The position numbers and the translations under genes were made by a program. A DNA stretch of 64,000 bases from the NCBI RefSeq assembly GCF_001434935.1, contig NZ_AZEG01000001.1, positions 4,914 through 68,913 on the forward strand, written 5' to 3'. This DNA comes from Liquorilactobacillus uvarum DSM 19971 (GTDB taxonomy: Bacteria > Bacillota > Bacilli > Lactobacillales > Lactobacillaceae). Below the pieces are notes generated by a model. That model had not been told where the DNA came from. It did no database searches and saw nothing but the letters and a program-made list of their open reading frames with translations. Positions 34,063-42,356 of this stretch are shown here, piece after piece (position 1 is the first letter of the stretch; each line of letters opens with the position of its first letter).

Positions 34063-34719
34063 CTATTCGTAAATTTGATTTAATTTTTTCTCCATCAATG
34101 TTTGCAATAAGGAATAAAAATAAATTAGGATCACGTATAAAATACCTACTACAATGTACACATTGAAATACTGAAAATTTTCTGATGCAATTAATTTACC
34201 TTGTCCAAAAATTTCAGTTACTCCAATCGAAAAAGCAAGTGATGTCTCTTTTATGAGCCCAATAAATGTATTTCCTATTGGCGGCACAATGTATCGAAAA
34301 GTTTGCGGTACAATAATTTTCCGATAAACTTTAGCCTTGCTCAATCCCAAAGAACGCCCTGCCTCCATTTGTCCCTTATCAACTGAAAGAATACCGGAAC
34401 GAAAAATTTCTTCCAGATAAGCAGCCTCTTTGAAAGCCAAACAGAATGTAGCAACGGCAAAAGCCGAAATATCGTCTTCAGTATGCAGTAATTGTGGCAC
34501 ACCATAATATGCAATAAATAGAAGCACTAGCGTTGGAAATCCACGAAAAATCAATGTATAAGTCCTAGTAATCCATTGGAGTTTAGGAATATAAAACACA
34601 ATAGTTAATAAAACTCCTAGAAAAATTGCAAGAACCATTGCAAAAACTGCCATAAAAATAGTGACTGGTAAATAACTTGCAATTTTAGGTACTATTTCCA
34701 AAATATACTTAATATTCAA
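34063..34719 (-). CDS. Amino-acid ABC transporter permease (no ATPase partner nearby)
   Basis: About 218 residues, five helices, HisM/GlnP type. The EAA loop is EAGRSLGLSKAKVYRKIIVP. The best start is TTG 34719, 8 bases after AGGAG; a GTG at 34728 overlaps that site. It is separated from the binding lipoprotein by about a dozen bases and from the LanC-like gene by about 10. The operon contains no ATP-binding subunit gene, so the transporter must borrow an ATPase from elsewhere (for instance that at 22087-22830). Confidence 0.88.
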   Translation of the reverse strand: MNIKYILEIVPKIASYLPVTIFMAVFAMVLAIFLGVLLTIVFYIPKLQWITRTYTLIFRGFPTLVLLFIAYYGVPQLLHTEDDISAFAVATFCLAFKEAAYLEEIFRSGILSVDKGQMEAGRSLGLSKAKVYRKIIVPQTFRYIVPPIGNTFIGLIKETSLAFSIGVTEIFGQGKLIASENFQYFNVYIVVGILYVILIYFYSLLQTLMEKKLNQIYE

Positions 34720-34730
34720 TGCCACCACTC

Positions 34731-35513
34731 CTACTTTTGAGTTACATCCTCATTAAAATATTTCTTTGAAATTTTGCTCAATGTTCCATCTTTTTCAAGC
34801 GTTTTTAACGCATCACTAATTTTTTGTCGTAATTTTTGATCTTGTTTTTTCTTAAAAGGATATGCAGCTTTATTTTCACCGATAACATCTTTTAAGATCC
34901 GTAAGTTAAGTTTTTGTTTTTTAATAGTAGTTTGCAGGAATTGACGCTGATTTAATACACCATCTACTTTTCCCGAATTAGCATCCGTGAAAACTGCATT
35001 TCGATCATCATATGTTTTAATATTGACTTTTGAATTATATTTTTTTAACAAATCAATGTTGCTAGAACCAATCGTTGCTGAGACAGTTTTTCCTTCCAGA
35101 TCTTTAACCGATTTATATTTTGAATCTTTCAAAACAGCAATCTGTGCTGGATATCGAGAATAAACTCGTGAAAAATTATAATTTTTTTGTCTTGCTGGTA
35201 AAACAGTTACAGCATTAGCAATAGTGTCAATCTTCCCCGAGTCCAATGCTCCAAAAAGACCTGGGACATCACCAATCACTTTCCAACGAACTTTATAGCC
35301 AATTTTTTTGGCAACCTCATTTGTCACATCAATATCAAAACCTACTAATTTATCATTTTTCTTATACGAATTTGGATATGTCTGAGCAGTGGTACCAACC
35401 GTTAATGTTTTTTTATTATCAGCACTGCCTTTTGAACAGCCCGAAACTAATACCCCTAGCGAAATAAAACCAATTATTAACGTTAAAAACTTTTTGTTAA
35501 ATTTGAATTGCAT
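34731..35513 (-). CDS. Amino-acid ABC transporter substrate-binding lipoprotein
   Basis: 260 residues, SBP family 3. Signal peptide with lipobox VSGC (Cys about 26). KKTLTVGTTAQTYPNSYKKN, then VGFDIDVTNEVAKKIGYKV (family signature) and GALDSGKIDTIANAVTVLP. It captures a polar amino acid; the T-box in front of it suggests the ligand is the same amino acid that the leader senses (probably methionine) or a related compound. RBS GGAGGAG. First gene of the five-gene operon. Confidence 0.9.
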   Translation of the reverse strand: MQFKFNKKFLTLIIGFISLGVLVSGCSKGSADNKKTLTVGTTAQTYPNSYKKNDKLVGFDIDVTNEVAKKIGYKVRWKVIGDVPGLFGALDSGKIDTIANAVTVLPARQKNYNFSRVYSRYPAQIAVLKDSKYKSVKDLEGKTVSATIGSSNIDLLKKYNSKVNIKTYDDRNAVFTDANSGKVDGVLNQRQFLQTTIKKQKLNLRILKDVIGENKAAYPFKKKQDQKLRQKISDALKTLEKDGTLSKISKKYFNEDVTQK

Positions 35514-35641
35514 GTCGTCTCCTCCGATTATGAATATTTCTTAAATATGCTTCACGTAATAACTATTTGTATTAATCTATCTAAAAACTGCTTCTGTATA
35601 TTAACATTCTATGTAACCCCGCCTTCCTTACTTAAAAATAC

Positions 35642-35923
35642 AAAAAGTCCCTGTGCAACTAAATTGCACAGGGACGAAAATATCGCGGTACCACCCATTT
35701 TTATAACTGCCTAACATAGCAATTACCTTTAAATGCACTCCTTTGAGTACATAGAGGAATTATACCGTAATCCTAACGTGTTTCAAGCTTGCACTTGTAA
35801 ACATAGCCATGGGTTCATCTTCATTAACTTTTTTGCTGCGTCTTTTCACCGCCCAACGCTCTCTGAAAACATACTAAGCTAACTACTCTTCCCAATACCG
35901 CTTAATAATATGAGTAATAATTA
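35642..35923 (-). ncRNA. T-box leader of the LanC-like operon, probable methionine type
   Basis: Read on the minus strand: stem-I 5' side AAGAGTA, distal AGAGCG and GGTGAAAAG parts, specifier-loop 3' side GAAGATGAA, T-box GGGTGGTACCGCG (35696-35684) and a perfect terminator GTCCCTGTGCAA / TTGCACAGGGAC (35647-35675) followed by T5. The specifier loop is closed by GTTAGCTT/AAGTTAAT and GGG/CCC. The loop sequence is identical to that of the leader at 10558, so both probably sense the same tRNA; ATG (Met) followed by A is the likely specifier, and UGGU expects an A discriminator. Confidence 0.88.
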
Positions 35924-35929
35924 ATCTGT

Positions 35930-35958
35930 ATCTTACCTTAAGCTAATTAAATCGTCAA
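35930..35958 (-). promoter_or_regulatory. Promoter of the LanC-like operon
   Basis: On the minus strand TTGACG (35958-35953), 17-base spacer, TAAGAT (35935-35930). Transcription would begin near 35923, just before T-box stem I. Confidence 0.55.
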
Positions 35959-36356
35959 CATATTTTAATATAAATCATAGATTTTCTTGAAAAAACTTGA
36001 CGAAACTACCAGTTTAACTAATTAACGATGCAAATAAAATAATATTTAAGTCCCAATGGTAAATTGAGAAGTTTATCCCTTATCTGGATACAAATTATTT
36101 CACAATAAACGGATGAAATCTTTCTTGTAACATAACATGTAGCAACTTTAAACTATTCTATTATTAAGTATGGAGTTTATCTCCACTCGCTGCTGTAAGG
36201 TCATGACTACTACTGAAAAACAAAAAGCAATTATGCCTCTATATTTCAAAGAATTTAATAACAAAATTATTGGCAATCCTGCACAAAAACATTAAACTGA
36301 TTGTTAAATATGGTCATAAACAACTATTGTAAACAATCTAAAGAGGTGCCGCGTCT

Positions 36357-37928
36357 ATGCAAATGGTGAACTTATTAAAAGCAAACGAACTAAAAAACAT
36401 CAAATTAATTGCCGGAGCCAACGGAATTGATCGTGATACTAAACTGATTGGAATGATTGAAGCACCTGATATTGAATCTTACTTGTTTGCCGGTCAATTA
36501 TTAGTTACAACCGGCTATCACTATTATCAAAACATTGATCGCCTAACAGAATTAATAAAAAAAATGTCCGCAGTTGGATGTGCCGGCTTGGGGATCAAAG
36601 CAAACCGTTATTTTAAAAAAATTCCTAATGAAATTATTCAACTCGCAAATTCCTTGGATTTTCCCTTATTATTGACTCCAGCAAAAGAATCCCTAAGCCA
36701 GACGGTCTCCTCACTAATTAAAGTTGTCATTAAATCTGATGTTCTCAGACTAAGTCGAGCTATTCAGCAAAATCAGCAGCTTTCACAATTGGCACTTAAC
36801 AACACAAAATATAATGTTTTCTTAGACCAGTGTGCCATTTACTTGAAGCATGACATTGTTTTATTAGACAGTCATTTCCGAGTGCGCTTTACAAATCAAG
36901 CCATTTGGGATCAACGTGAAAAAATCTCAAGTGATCTTCGTAACACGGCTCAGGGCAGCTACTTATCATTAAGTAAAGAAATAACTATTAATTGCGGCAA
37001 TCGCAGACTTCGGATCATTCCACTAATGGTCATGTATTCAGAAAATAAATCATTTATTGGAATTTTCGATTTGGAAAAGTTAACTTCAATGCAGCAACTT
37101 CAGCTCCAACAAGTACAAAATATTATTAGTTTGATGAATAGTAGAACCGATGTCAGAAAAGAAGATGCAAGTCACCAACTCAATGAATTTTTTAACAATG
37201 TCTTGACTGGTCGAATCAGTATCGACTTGACAGACCAACACCCAGATAAATTGAACATTAATCTGCAAGAAAATTGTTACTGTGCAGTTTGTGGATTACA
37301 ACCTGCTAAAAATGGCGTGCTCTTATTTTTAAATCAAGTCGAACAAGTTCGACACTTAAGCGACTGGTTTATTGACGAATACAATATTCGTGCAACCAGT
37401 TTTGTTTCTCAGCAACAGCTCGTCCTAATTATTTCCGACTCTCAAAATCCCGAACATTTTCTCAGTGCTCTCGCCCTATTTCTTAAAAAGATGTTTGGCA
37501 ATCGCTATCTTTTAAAAATCGGTCTAAGCCATGCAAAATTACCGGTCAATCAACTGCCATCCCTATATCACGAAGCAAAAAAAGCTTACACATTAGCCGA
37601 GCAGTCGAATATTGTCATTCAACAGTTTCGTCCTAAAAAAGTTTCAGAATTATTGCAGTTAATTCCAAAAAACGAGGCAAATTCATTTGTTACCGAAATT
37701 CTTGGTCCCCTTCTGCAAATTAAAAATAAACAAGAGATGGATGATTTATTAGCAACTCTCAAACTTTATCTTTATAACCATCAACAGATTAATTTGGTTG
37801 CTCAACAGCTATTTATCCACCGAAATACAGTAGTTTATCGGCTTAAAAAGGCCGCAGATATACTCCAGTTAGACTACAAAGATCCCGAAGTTGCTCAACG
37901 GCTGCTAGTAGCATTGCTATTACTCTGA
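36357..37928 (+). CDS. pucR: PucR family transcriptional regulator
   Basis: 523 residues. The N-terminal PucR_1 domain (about 7-125) begins NLLKANELKNIKLIAGANGI; a GGDEF-like middle section follows; the C-terminal helix-turn-helix is LYLYNHQQINLVAQQLFIHRNTVVYRLKKAADIL (about 477-510). PucR proteins activate purine degradation genes in response to a purine intermediate, here most likely allantoin. RBS GAGGTG is 8 bases before the ATG. The allantoinase and permease genes lie directly downstream in the same orientation, separated by a long hairpin at 37956-38004. Confidence 0.88.
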   Translation: MQMVNLLKANELKNIKLIAGANGIDRDTKLIGMIEAPDIESYLFAGQLLVTTGYHYYQNIDRLTELIKKMSAVGCAGLGIKANRYFKKIPNEIIQLANSLDFPLLLTPAKESLSQTVSSLIKVVIKSDVLRLSRAIQQNQQLSQLALNNTKYNVFLDQCAIYLKHDIVLLDSHFRVRFTNQAIWDQREKISSDLRNTAQGSYLSLSKEITINCGNRRLRIIPLMVMYSENKSFIGIFDLEKLTSMQQLQLQQVQNIISLMNSRTDVRKEDASHQLNEFFNNVLTGRISIDLTDQHPDKLNINLQENCYCAVCGLQPAKNGVLLFLNQVEQVRHLSDWFIDEYNIRATSFVSQQQLVLIISDSQNPEHFLSALALFLKKMFGNRYLLKIGLSHAKLPVNQLPSLYHEAKKAYTLAEQSNIVIQQFRPKKVSELLQLIPKNEANSFVTEILGPLLQIKNKQEMDDLLATLKLYLYNHQQINLVAQQLFIHRNTVVYRLKKAADILQLDYKDPEVAQRLLVALLLL

Positions 37929-37955
37929 TAATCATTTATAACTCGTGCCTTAAAT

Positions 37956-38004
37956 AAGGTCCACAATCAAATGTTAGATAATATAACATTTGATTGTGGA
38001 CCTT
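37956..38004. repeat. Long perfect hairpin between pucR and allB
   Basis: Perfect 21-base arms, 37956-37976 and 37984-38004, with a 7-base loop. The T run that normally follows a terminator is absent in either direction. It may still stop transcription or stabilise the pucR transcript end. Confidence 0.6.
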
Positions 38005-38161
38005 AACTAATTTCTGATAAATTTTTGTACCCTCTGTCTAATGCACATTATCAAAATTCTCATAGAATTATAATTAATTATTAAAAAAGATGTTCCCAAT
38101 TCATTTTTCTTTGTGAATGTTCAAAAATCGATTCAGCAATTTTAGAAAGGATTTGTTAACT

Positions 38162-39538
38162 ATGAAATATGACTCAGTTATTATAAATGGAAAAATCGTA
38201 ACACCCAACAAAGTATTTGAAGGTGAGCTAGCAATCAAAAATGGCAAAGTAGCTGCTATCGGAAAAAAACTTTCAACTGAAACAGAGCAGGTCATTGATG
38301 CTGAAGGACAGTTTGTTCTCCCTGGCATGGTAGATGCTCACGTTCACATTAACGAACCTGGTCGCAGCGATTGGGAAGATTACCATACTGGTAGCCAAGC
38401 ATTAGCTGCCGGCGGTACCACTAGTATGGTCGTCATGCCTCTCAATGCTTTGCCAGCCAGAACGACAGCAAATGAGTTCAATCGTCATCGAGCTATTGCT
38501 GAAGGAAAATCTTATATCGATTTTGCCCTATACGGTGGCCTAGTTCCGGGCAATCTAGATGAAATTTCTAAATTAGCTGCTGCTGGTGCTGCTGGATACA
38601 AAGCCTTCATGGCAACGACAGGCACCGATATTCCCGGTGATTTTAAAAATGTTGATGATTATGAACTGTATCGCGGTATGCAAGCTATTCAAAAAACGGG
38701 TTTACGCTTGTCACTACATGCTGAAAATCCTGTTTTGACCGATCGATTTGCCGAAGAAAAAATCGCTAATCATCAAACTAAAATTCAAGATTATATTGAT
38801 TCCCGACCACCAATGGTTGAAGTCGAGGCTGTTCTTCGAGCATTATACTTTGCAAAAATGACTGGCTGTAAACTGCATTTCGTTCATCTCTCAACCGGTG
38901 AAGCTGTTGAAAAAGTTCAAGAGGCTCAAGCTCAAGGACAAGATGTAACGTGCGAAACCTGTGTTCATTATCTGACGCTTGACACAGATGATTTTCAAAA
39001 CATCGGCCCACTTGCAAAATGTTCACCAGCTTTAAGAACAAAAGATGTTCAAGCACAACTTTGGAAAAAGGTTCAAGAAGGTGCGCTGAATGCTGTCACT
39101 TCTGACCACTCACCAGCACCTGCCAGCATGAAAGCCAATCCCAACGATAATATTTTTGAAGTTTGGGGCGGTATCAGTGGTGCTCAAAATAACGTAGACC
39201 TTTTTTATGACGTGGCCGTCAAATCAAAGCGGCTCACTATTCTTCAATTCGTTCAATTAATTGCATCCGGTCCAGCCGATTTATTTGGTTTAAAAAGTAA
39301 AGGATCCCTTGAAGTAGGTAAAGATGCCGACATCATATTCCTAGACCCGACCCAAAGTTATATCTTAAGTAACGATGACCTCTACTATAAAAATAAGTTT
39401 TCTGCTTATGAAGGATTTGAAATTCATGATCGGATCACACGCACTATTCTACGTGGCAAATTTCTATTAAACCAGAAAGTGAAGGGAGAAGCAGCCTATG
39501 CAGACGACACTGACACAACGCAAACCATTCACAATTGA
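38162..39538 (+). CDS. allB: Allantoinase
   Basis: 458 residues, cyclic amidohydrolase family. It opens allantoin to allantoate. Metal ligands: DAHVHINEPG (two His), the carboxylated Lys in AGYKAFMATTG, His in LSLHAENPV and VHLSTGEA, and Asp in VTSDHSPAP. The pattern DAHVHINEPGRSDWEDY, TSMVVMPLNALPA is specific for AllB rather than dihydroorotase or hydantoinase. ATG 38162 has AGAAAGGA upstream; a longer frame from 38117 has none. The 3' end overlaps the permease gene by 41 bases. Confidence 0.92.
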   Translation: MKYDSVIINGKIVTPNKVFEGELAIKNGKVAAIGKKLSTETEQVIDAEGQFVLPGMVDAHVHINEPGRSDWEDYHTGSQALAAGGTTSMVVMPLNALPARTTANEFNRHRAIAEGKSYIDFALYGGLVPGNLDEISKLAAAGAAGYKAFMATTGTDIPGDFKNVDDYELYRGMQAIQKTGLRLSLHAENPVLTDRFAEEKIANHQTKIQDYIDSRPPMVEVEAVLRALYFAKMTGCKLHFVHLSTGEAVEKVQEAQAQGQDVTCETCVHYLTLDTDDFQNIGPLAKCSPALRTKDVQAQLWKKVQEGALNAVTSDHSPAPASMKANPNDNIFEVWGGISGAQNNVDLFYDVAVKSKRLTILQFVQLIASGPADLFGLKSKGSLEVGKDADIIFLDPTQSYILSNDDLYYKNKFSAYEGFEIHDRITRTILRGKFLLNQKVKGEAAYADDTDTTQTIHN

Positions 39539-40895
39539 GGATGCACCAGTTTCAGAGGATTTAAAACCAATTTCAAACGACCATCGGACTGTTGGCGTTT
39601 TTGCTTACATGTCAATGTGGCTAGGTGATGGTTTCAACATTGGCAATATCACACTAGGATCTTCACTTGTAGTTGCCGGAACCGCAACCATGAGTTTAAC
39701 GCAAACATTAGTTGCAGCCGCTATCGCCATCTTTATTATATCTGTCATTTTTGCCCTAAACGATCGTTTTGGTTATTTAACCGGTGCACCATATGTCATG
39801 CAACTTCGCCTATCGTTTGGAAAAACCGGTGCAAAATTTGCTAGCTTACTTCGAGGAATCCCTGCCATTATCTGGTTCGGTTTTCAAAGCTGGACTGGAG
39901 CTTTAGCGTTAAATCAAATTGCAAAAATTATGACGGGCGGATCATTTAATAATACAGCAATTTGTTTTGTGATTATGCAAGTTGTGCAAGTTTTAATTGC
40001 CTTAAAAGGCTTCAAATCAATTAAAGTTGTTACTTCAATTATCTCTGTGATTGTAATGATTGCCCTATTTGGTGTTTTCGTGTTACTGATTACCCAGCAC
40101 GGCACGGTTATTCAATCAAAACTCATTAATGTTCACGGATCATGGGGCTTGACATTCTTTAGCTTTATTGTCGCTTTTTTAGGCAACTATACTGCTATCT
40201 TTGAATCGGCAGCAGATTATTCCCGAGAACTCAAGCCAAATTTATCTAATAAATATCGGGGATTCTTATATTTTCTCCCTATCACAGTTGCTTATGGCAT
40301 TACAATCGTCACTGGTGCCATGCTAGCGGCAGTTACTGGTATCTCTAGTCCTGTTAACGCAATGTCTCACATTTTCAATAACAATCTGATCACTTTGTTT
40401 GTTTCCGGCTTCATTATTTTAGGAGTAATTACCACTAACTCCGTTGCAAACATTATGCCTCCAACTTACATTTTGACATCTCTTCTTAAAATGCCGCAGA
40501 AATGGGCAATTGCCATTGTAGGCCTGCTGGCAGCATGCTCATTTCCGTGGTTGCTGGTGCAAGACTCTTCCTCAGCTGGGTTGGCACTCTTCATTCGCTC
40601 ATATTCTGTCTTTTTAGGACCCATGACGGCCATTATTCTTGTTGAATACTATATTGAACGTCATCAATCTATTAATTTGGAGACTTTGTATAATGATAAC
40701 AAACAACAAGCTGTTAAATGGAATGCCCCAATTGCGTTGGCAATAGGTGCCATAGTAGCTTTGATGCAAGTTGATCTATCATGGATTATTGGCTTTGTTG
40801 TTGGTGGAATTGCTTACTTAGTATTGAATCGAATTCGTAAAGAAAAACGCGATCTACCAGAAAATGAGCAAATTGAACAGATAGATTTGGAATAA
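39498..40895 (+). CDS. pucI: NCS1 family allantoin/nucleobase permease
   Basis: 465 residues, 12 helices, NCS1 (nucleobase:cation symporter-1) family. Typical motifs: GVFAYMSMWLGDGFNIGNIT near the start, RGIPAIIWFGFQSWTGALA, and NYTAIFESAADYSRE. In NCS1 proteins the Gln in FGFQSW contacts the substrate. It most likely imports allantoin with protons or Na(+), consistent with the overlapping allantoinase gene. AAGGGAG lies 9 bases upstream of the ATG. Regulated presumably by the adjacent PucR. No allantoate-degrading enzyme follows. Confidence 0.9.
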   Translation: MQTTLTQRKPFTIEDAPVSEDLKPISNDHRTVGVFAYMSMWLGDGFNIGNITLGSSLVVAGTATMSLTQTLVAAAIAIFIISVIFALNDRFGYLTGAPYVMQLRLSFGKTGAKFASLLRGIPAIIWFGFQSWTGALALNQIAKIMTGGSFNNTAICFVIMQVVQVLIALKGFKSIKVVTSIISVIVMIALFGVFVLLITQHGTVIQSKLINVHGSWGLTFFSFIVAFLGNYTAIFESAADYSRELKPNLSNKYRGFLYFLPITVAYGITIVTGAMLAAVTGISSPVNAMSHIFNNNLITLFVSGFIILGVITTNSVANIMPPTYILTSLLKMPQKWAIAIVGLLAACSFPWLLVQDSSSAGLALFIRSYSVFLGPMTAIILVEYYIERHQSINLETLYNDNKQQAVKWNAPIALAIGAIVALMQVDLSWIIGFVVGGIAYLVLNRIRKEKRDLPENEQIEQIDLE

Positions 40896-41048
40896 TTTTC
40901 TAAAACTTATCTCGTATCCCCAAACTTGCCTTTTAAATTTGAGATTTTAGCGGGAAAATGCCTTACCCGAAAAACCGTCGTTAACAGTAGTTGGTCAGAT
41001 AAAAGTTTTATCACTGAGAATTCAGTTCAATAATATTAAATTAAGATA

Positions 41049-41092
41049 AAAAAAGGATCTCTGATGCCCATAATTATCAGAGATCCTTTTTT
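41049..41092. terminator. Terminator after the allantoin genes
   Basis: AAAAAAGGATCTCTGAT pairs perfectly with ATCAGAGATCCTTTTTT, symmetrical, so it can serve both strands. Confidence 0.85.
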
Positions 41093-41108
41093 GAGTTTTT
41101 ATACTCCT

Positions 41109-41312
41109 TTATTTATAAAAAATCCACTCTCCATGGGGAAGTTTCCCTGTATAATTTGATTCTACCAATTGAATTAAATAATTTATTTTTATCATGAATA
41201 GCTTTCTTAGCTTTTTCAATAACTGACGGAAACAAATTATTTGGATTCCCCAACCTTCTTCTGATAAAATTTTTCGTGCATGTTTATTGTTTTGCTCTAT
41301 AAAAAGAAACAA
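41109..41312 (-). pseudogene. Degraded gene remnant with frameshift
   Basis: The open frame of 67 codons contains FIEQNNKHARKILSEEGWG, after which a different frame gives a better-looking protein ending (GNPNNLFPSVIEKAKKAIHD, then IGRIKLYRETSPWRVDFL and stop at about 41114). The two parts together read like one short protein broken by a shift near 41245. I cannot name it with certainty; the first part faintly recalls the end of a GNAT acetyltransferase. Lies between the allantoin operon and the MarR locus. Confidence 0.35.
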
Positions 41313-41382
41313 AAGGTCATGTGACTTGCTAAATAGTCAAATAAGCTTGACATCTAAGTTAATCAAAAACGAAAACTTTGTT

Positions 41383-42261
41383 TTATAGCAACTCTTTGTA
41401 GTCGTGCAACTTAGTCATTATAAGATATAAATTAAAACAGAGTAATAGCGTAAGACACGGAAAGATGATAAGTTCCGATGTGCTTACAGGAACGTTATTT
41501 ATAAACATCGATAACAGCATTGCATCGATTGCAAAAAACATAGCGACTCCTTTTATCGTAACAACAGGAATTAATAAATACCCAAGTACATGCTCTTTTA
41601 TAACTGCTATCCCAGAAATAATTGCCACTGGGACAATAATTCCCATATCTAGCGCTTGAATTGGAAATGTTGTGTAATGTTCTAAATTACTAGGAACCGT
41701 TCCCCTAATCAAGGGCGGAACAAGTTTTCCTAGCCACATAAATAAAATTGTTAGTCCTAAGATGATAGAAGAAAACCCAATGTACTTGTTCGAAGTTTTA
41801 TAAAAAAATATTTCTTTTCGTAGCATAACCAGTTGATACATATTCAAGATAAATCCAAAAAAAGATAGTGACATAAGCAATACATACAGTAGGAAAAACT
41901 TATTATAAACTGCTACAAAACAATATGTAGCATACATGTAAAGCAAATAACCTAAAATCCCAGTTAACATTATCTTTCCTTTTAGATATCCTTTATTCGC
42001 AAGGAATAAAGAAAATAACAGAATTGGTATGACGATAAATAAGGTTACGATTTCTTGAGCTATCACTTGCGCTGCCATCGATATCGATTCATTGTGGTAA
42101 AGCCCTTTTCCATAGAGAGTGACTGATGAACCAAACACTGTTTGGACTGTTTCATTCTCATTAATTGCTTGCGAAGAAAATACCCCATATGCTGCTGTAA
42201 TACTTGCGAGTAATGTGATAAAAGCAACAATAATAGTAAGTCTTCTTTTAGTATTTATAAT
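41383..42261 (-). CDS. Polytopic membrane protein of the MarR locus
   Basis: A membrane protein of about 292 residues with seven or eight helices; I recognise no family. The first ordinary start codon is the GTG at 42138, but the frame is open 123 bases further upstream and encodes a signal-type helix (TIIVAFITLLASITAAYGVF) that clearly belongs to the protein. No ATG, GTG or TTG lies there. An ATT at 42261 follows GAGG at 8 bases and may be the start; a one-base loss near an upstream ATG is the alternative. It is transcribed away from the MarR gene from the same palindromic promoter (42295-42328) and is therefore likely MarR-controlled. Confidence 0.6.
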   Translation of the reverse strand: MINTKRRLTIIVAFITLLASITAAYGVFSSQAINENETVQTVFGSSVTLYGKGLYHNESISMAAQVIAQEIVTLFIVIPILLFSLFLANKGYLKGKIMLTGILGYLLYMYATYCFVAVYNKFFLLYVLLMSLSFFGFILNMYQLVMLRKEIFFYKTSNKYIGFSSIILGLTILFMWLGKLVPPLIRGTVPSNLEHYTTFPIQALDMGIIVPVAIISGIAVIKEHVLGYLLIPVVTIKGVAMFFAIDAMLLSMFINNVPVSTSELIIFPCLTLLLCFNLYLIMTKLHDYKELL

Positions 42262-42279
42262 TTCTAACGCCTCATTTCA

Positions 42280-42328
42280 GTAACTAGTTACCTATTTACA
42301 TTATAGTAACTAGTTACTATAATGTAAA
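42280..42328. promoter_or_regulatory. Palindromic divergent promoter/operator of the MarR locus
   Basis: 42295-42328 is a perfect 34-bp palindrome whose left half is TTTACATTATAGTAACT. It contains TTTACA, a 17-base spacer and TATAAT on the plus strand and, by symmetry, the same promoter on the minus strand. The core GTAACTAGTTAC recurs perfectly at 42280-42291. The MarR protein encoded next to it is the likely ligand; binding would shut off both directions at once. Confidence 0.85.
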
Positions 42329-42356
42329 CAAAAATAATTATTCATGGAGGTTCATC

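Noticed and set aside
37956..38004. Classical terminator after pucR
   Set aside because: The stem is perfect and long, but no T run follows on either strand, so it is recorded as a hairpin repeat only.
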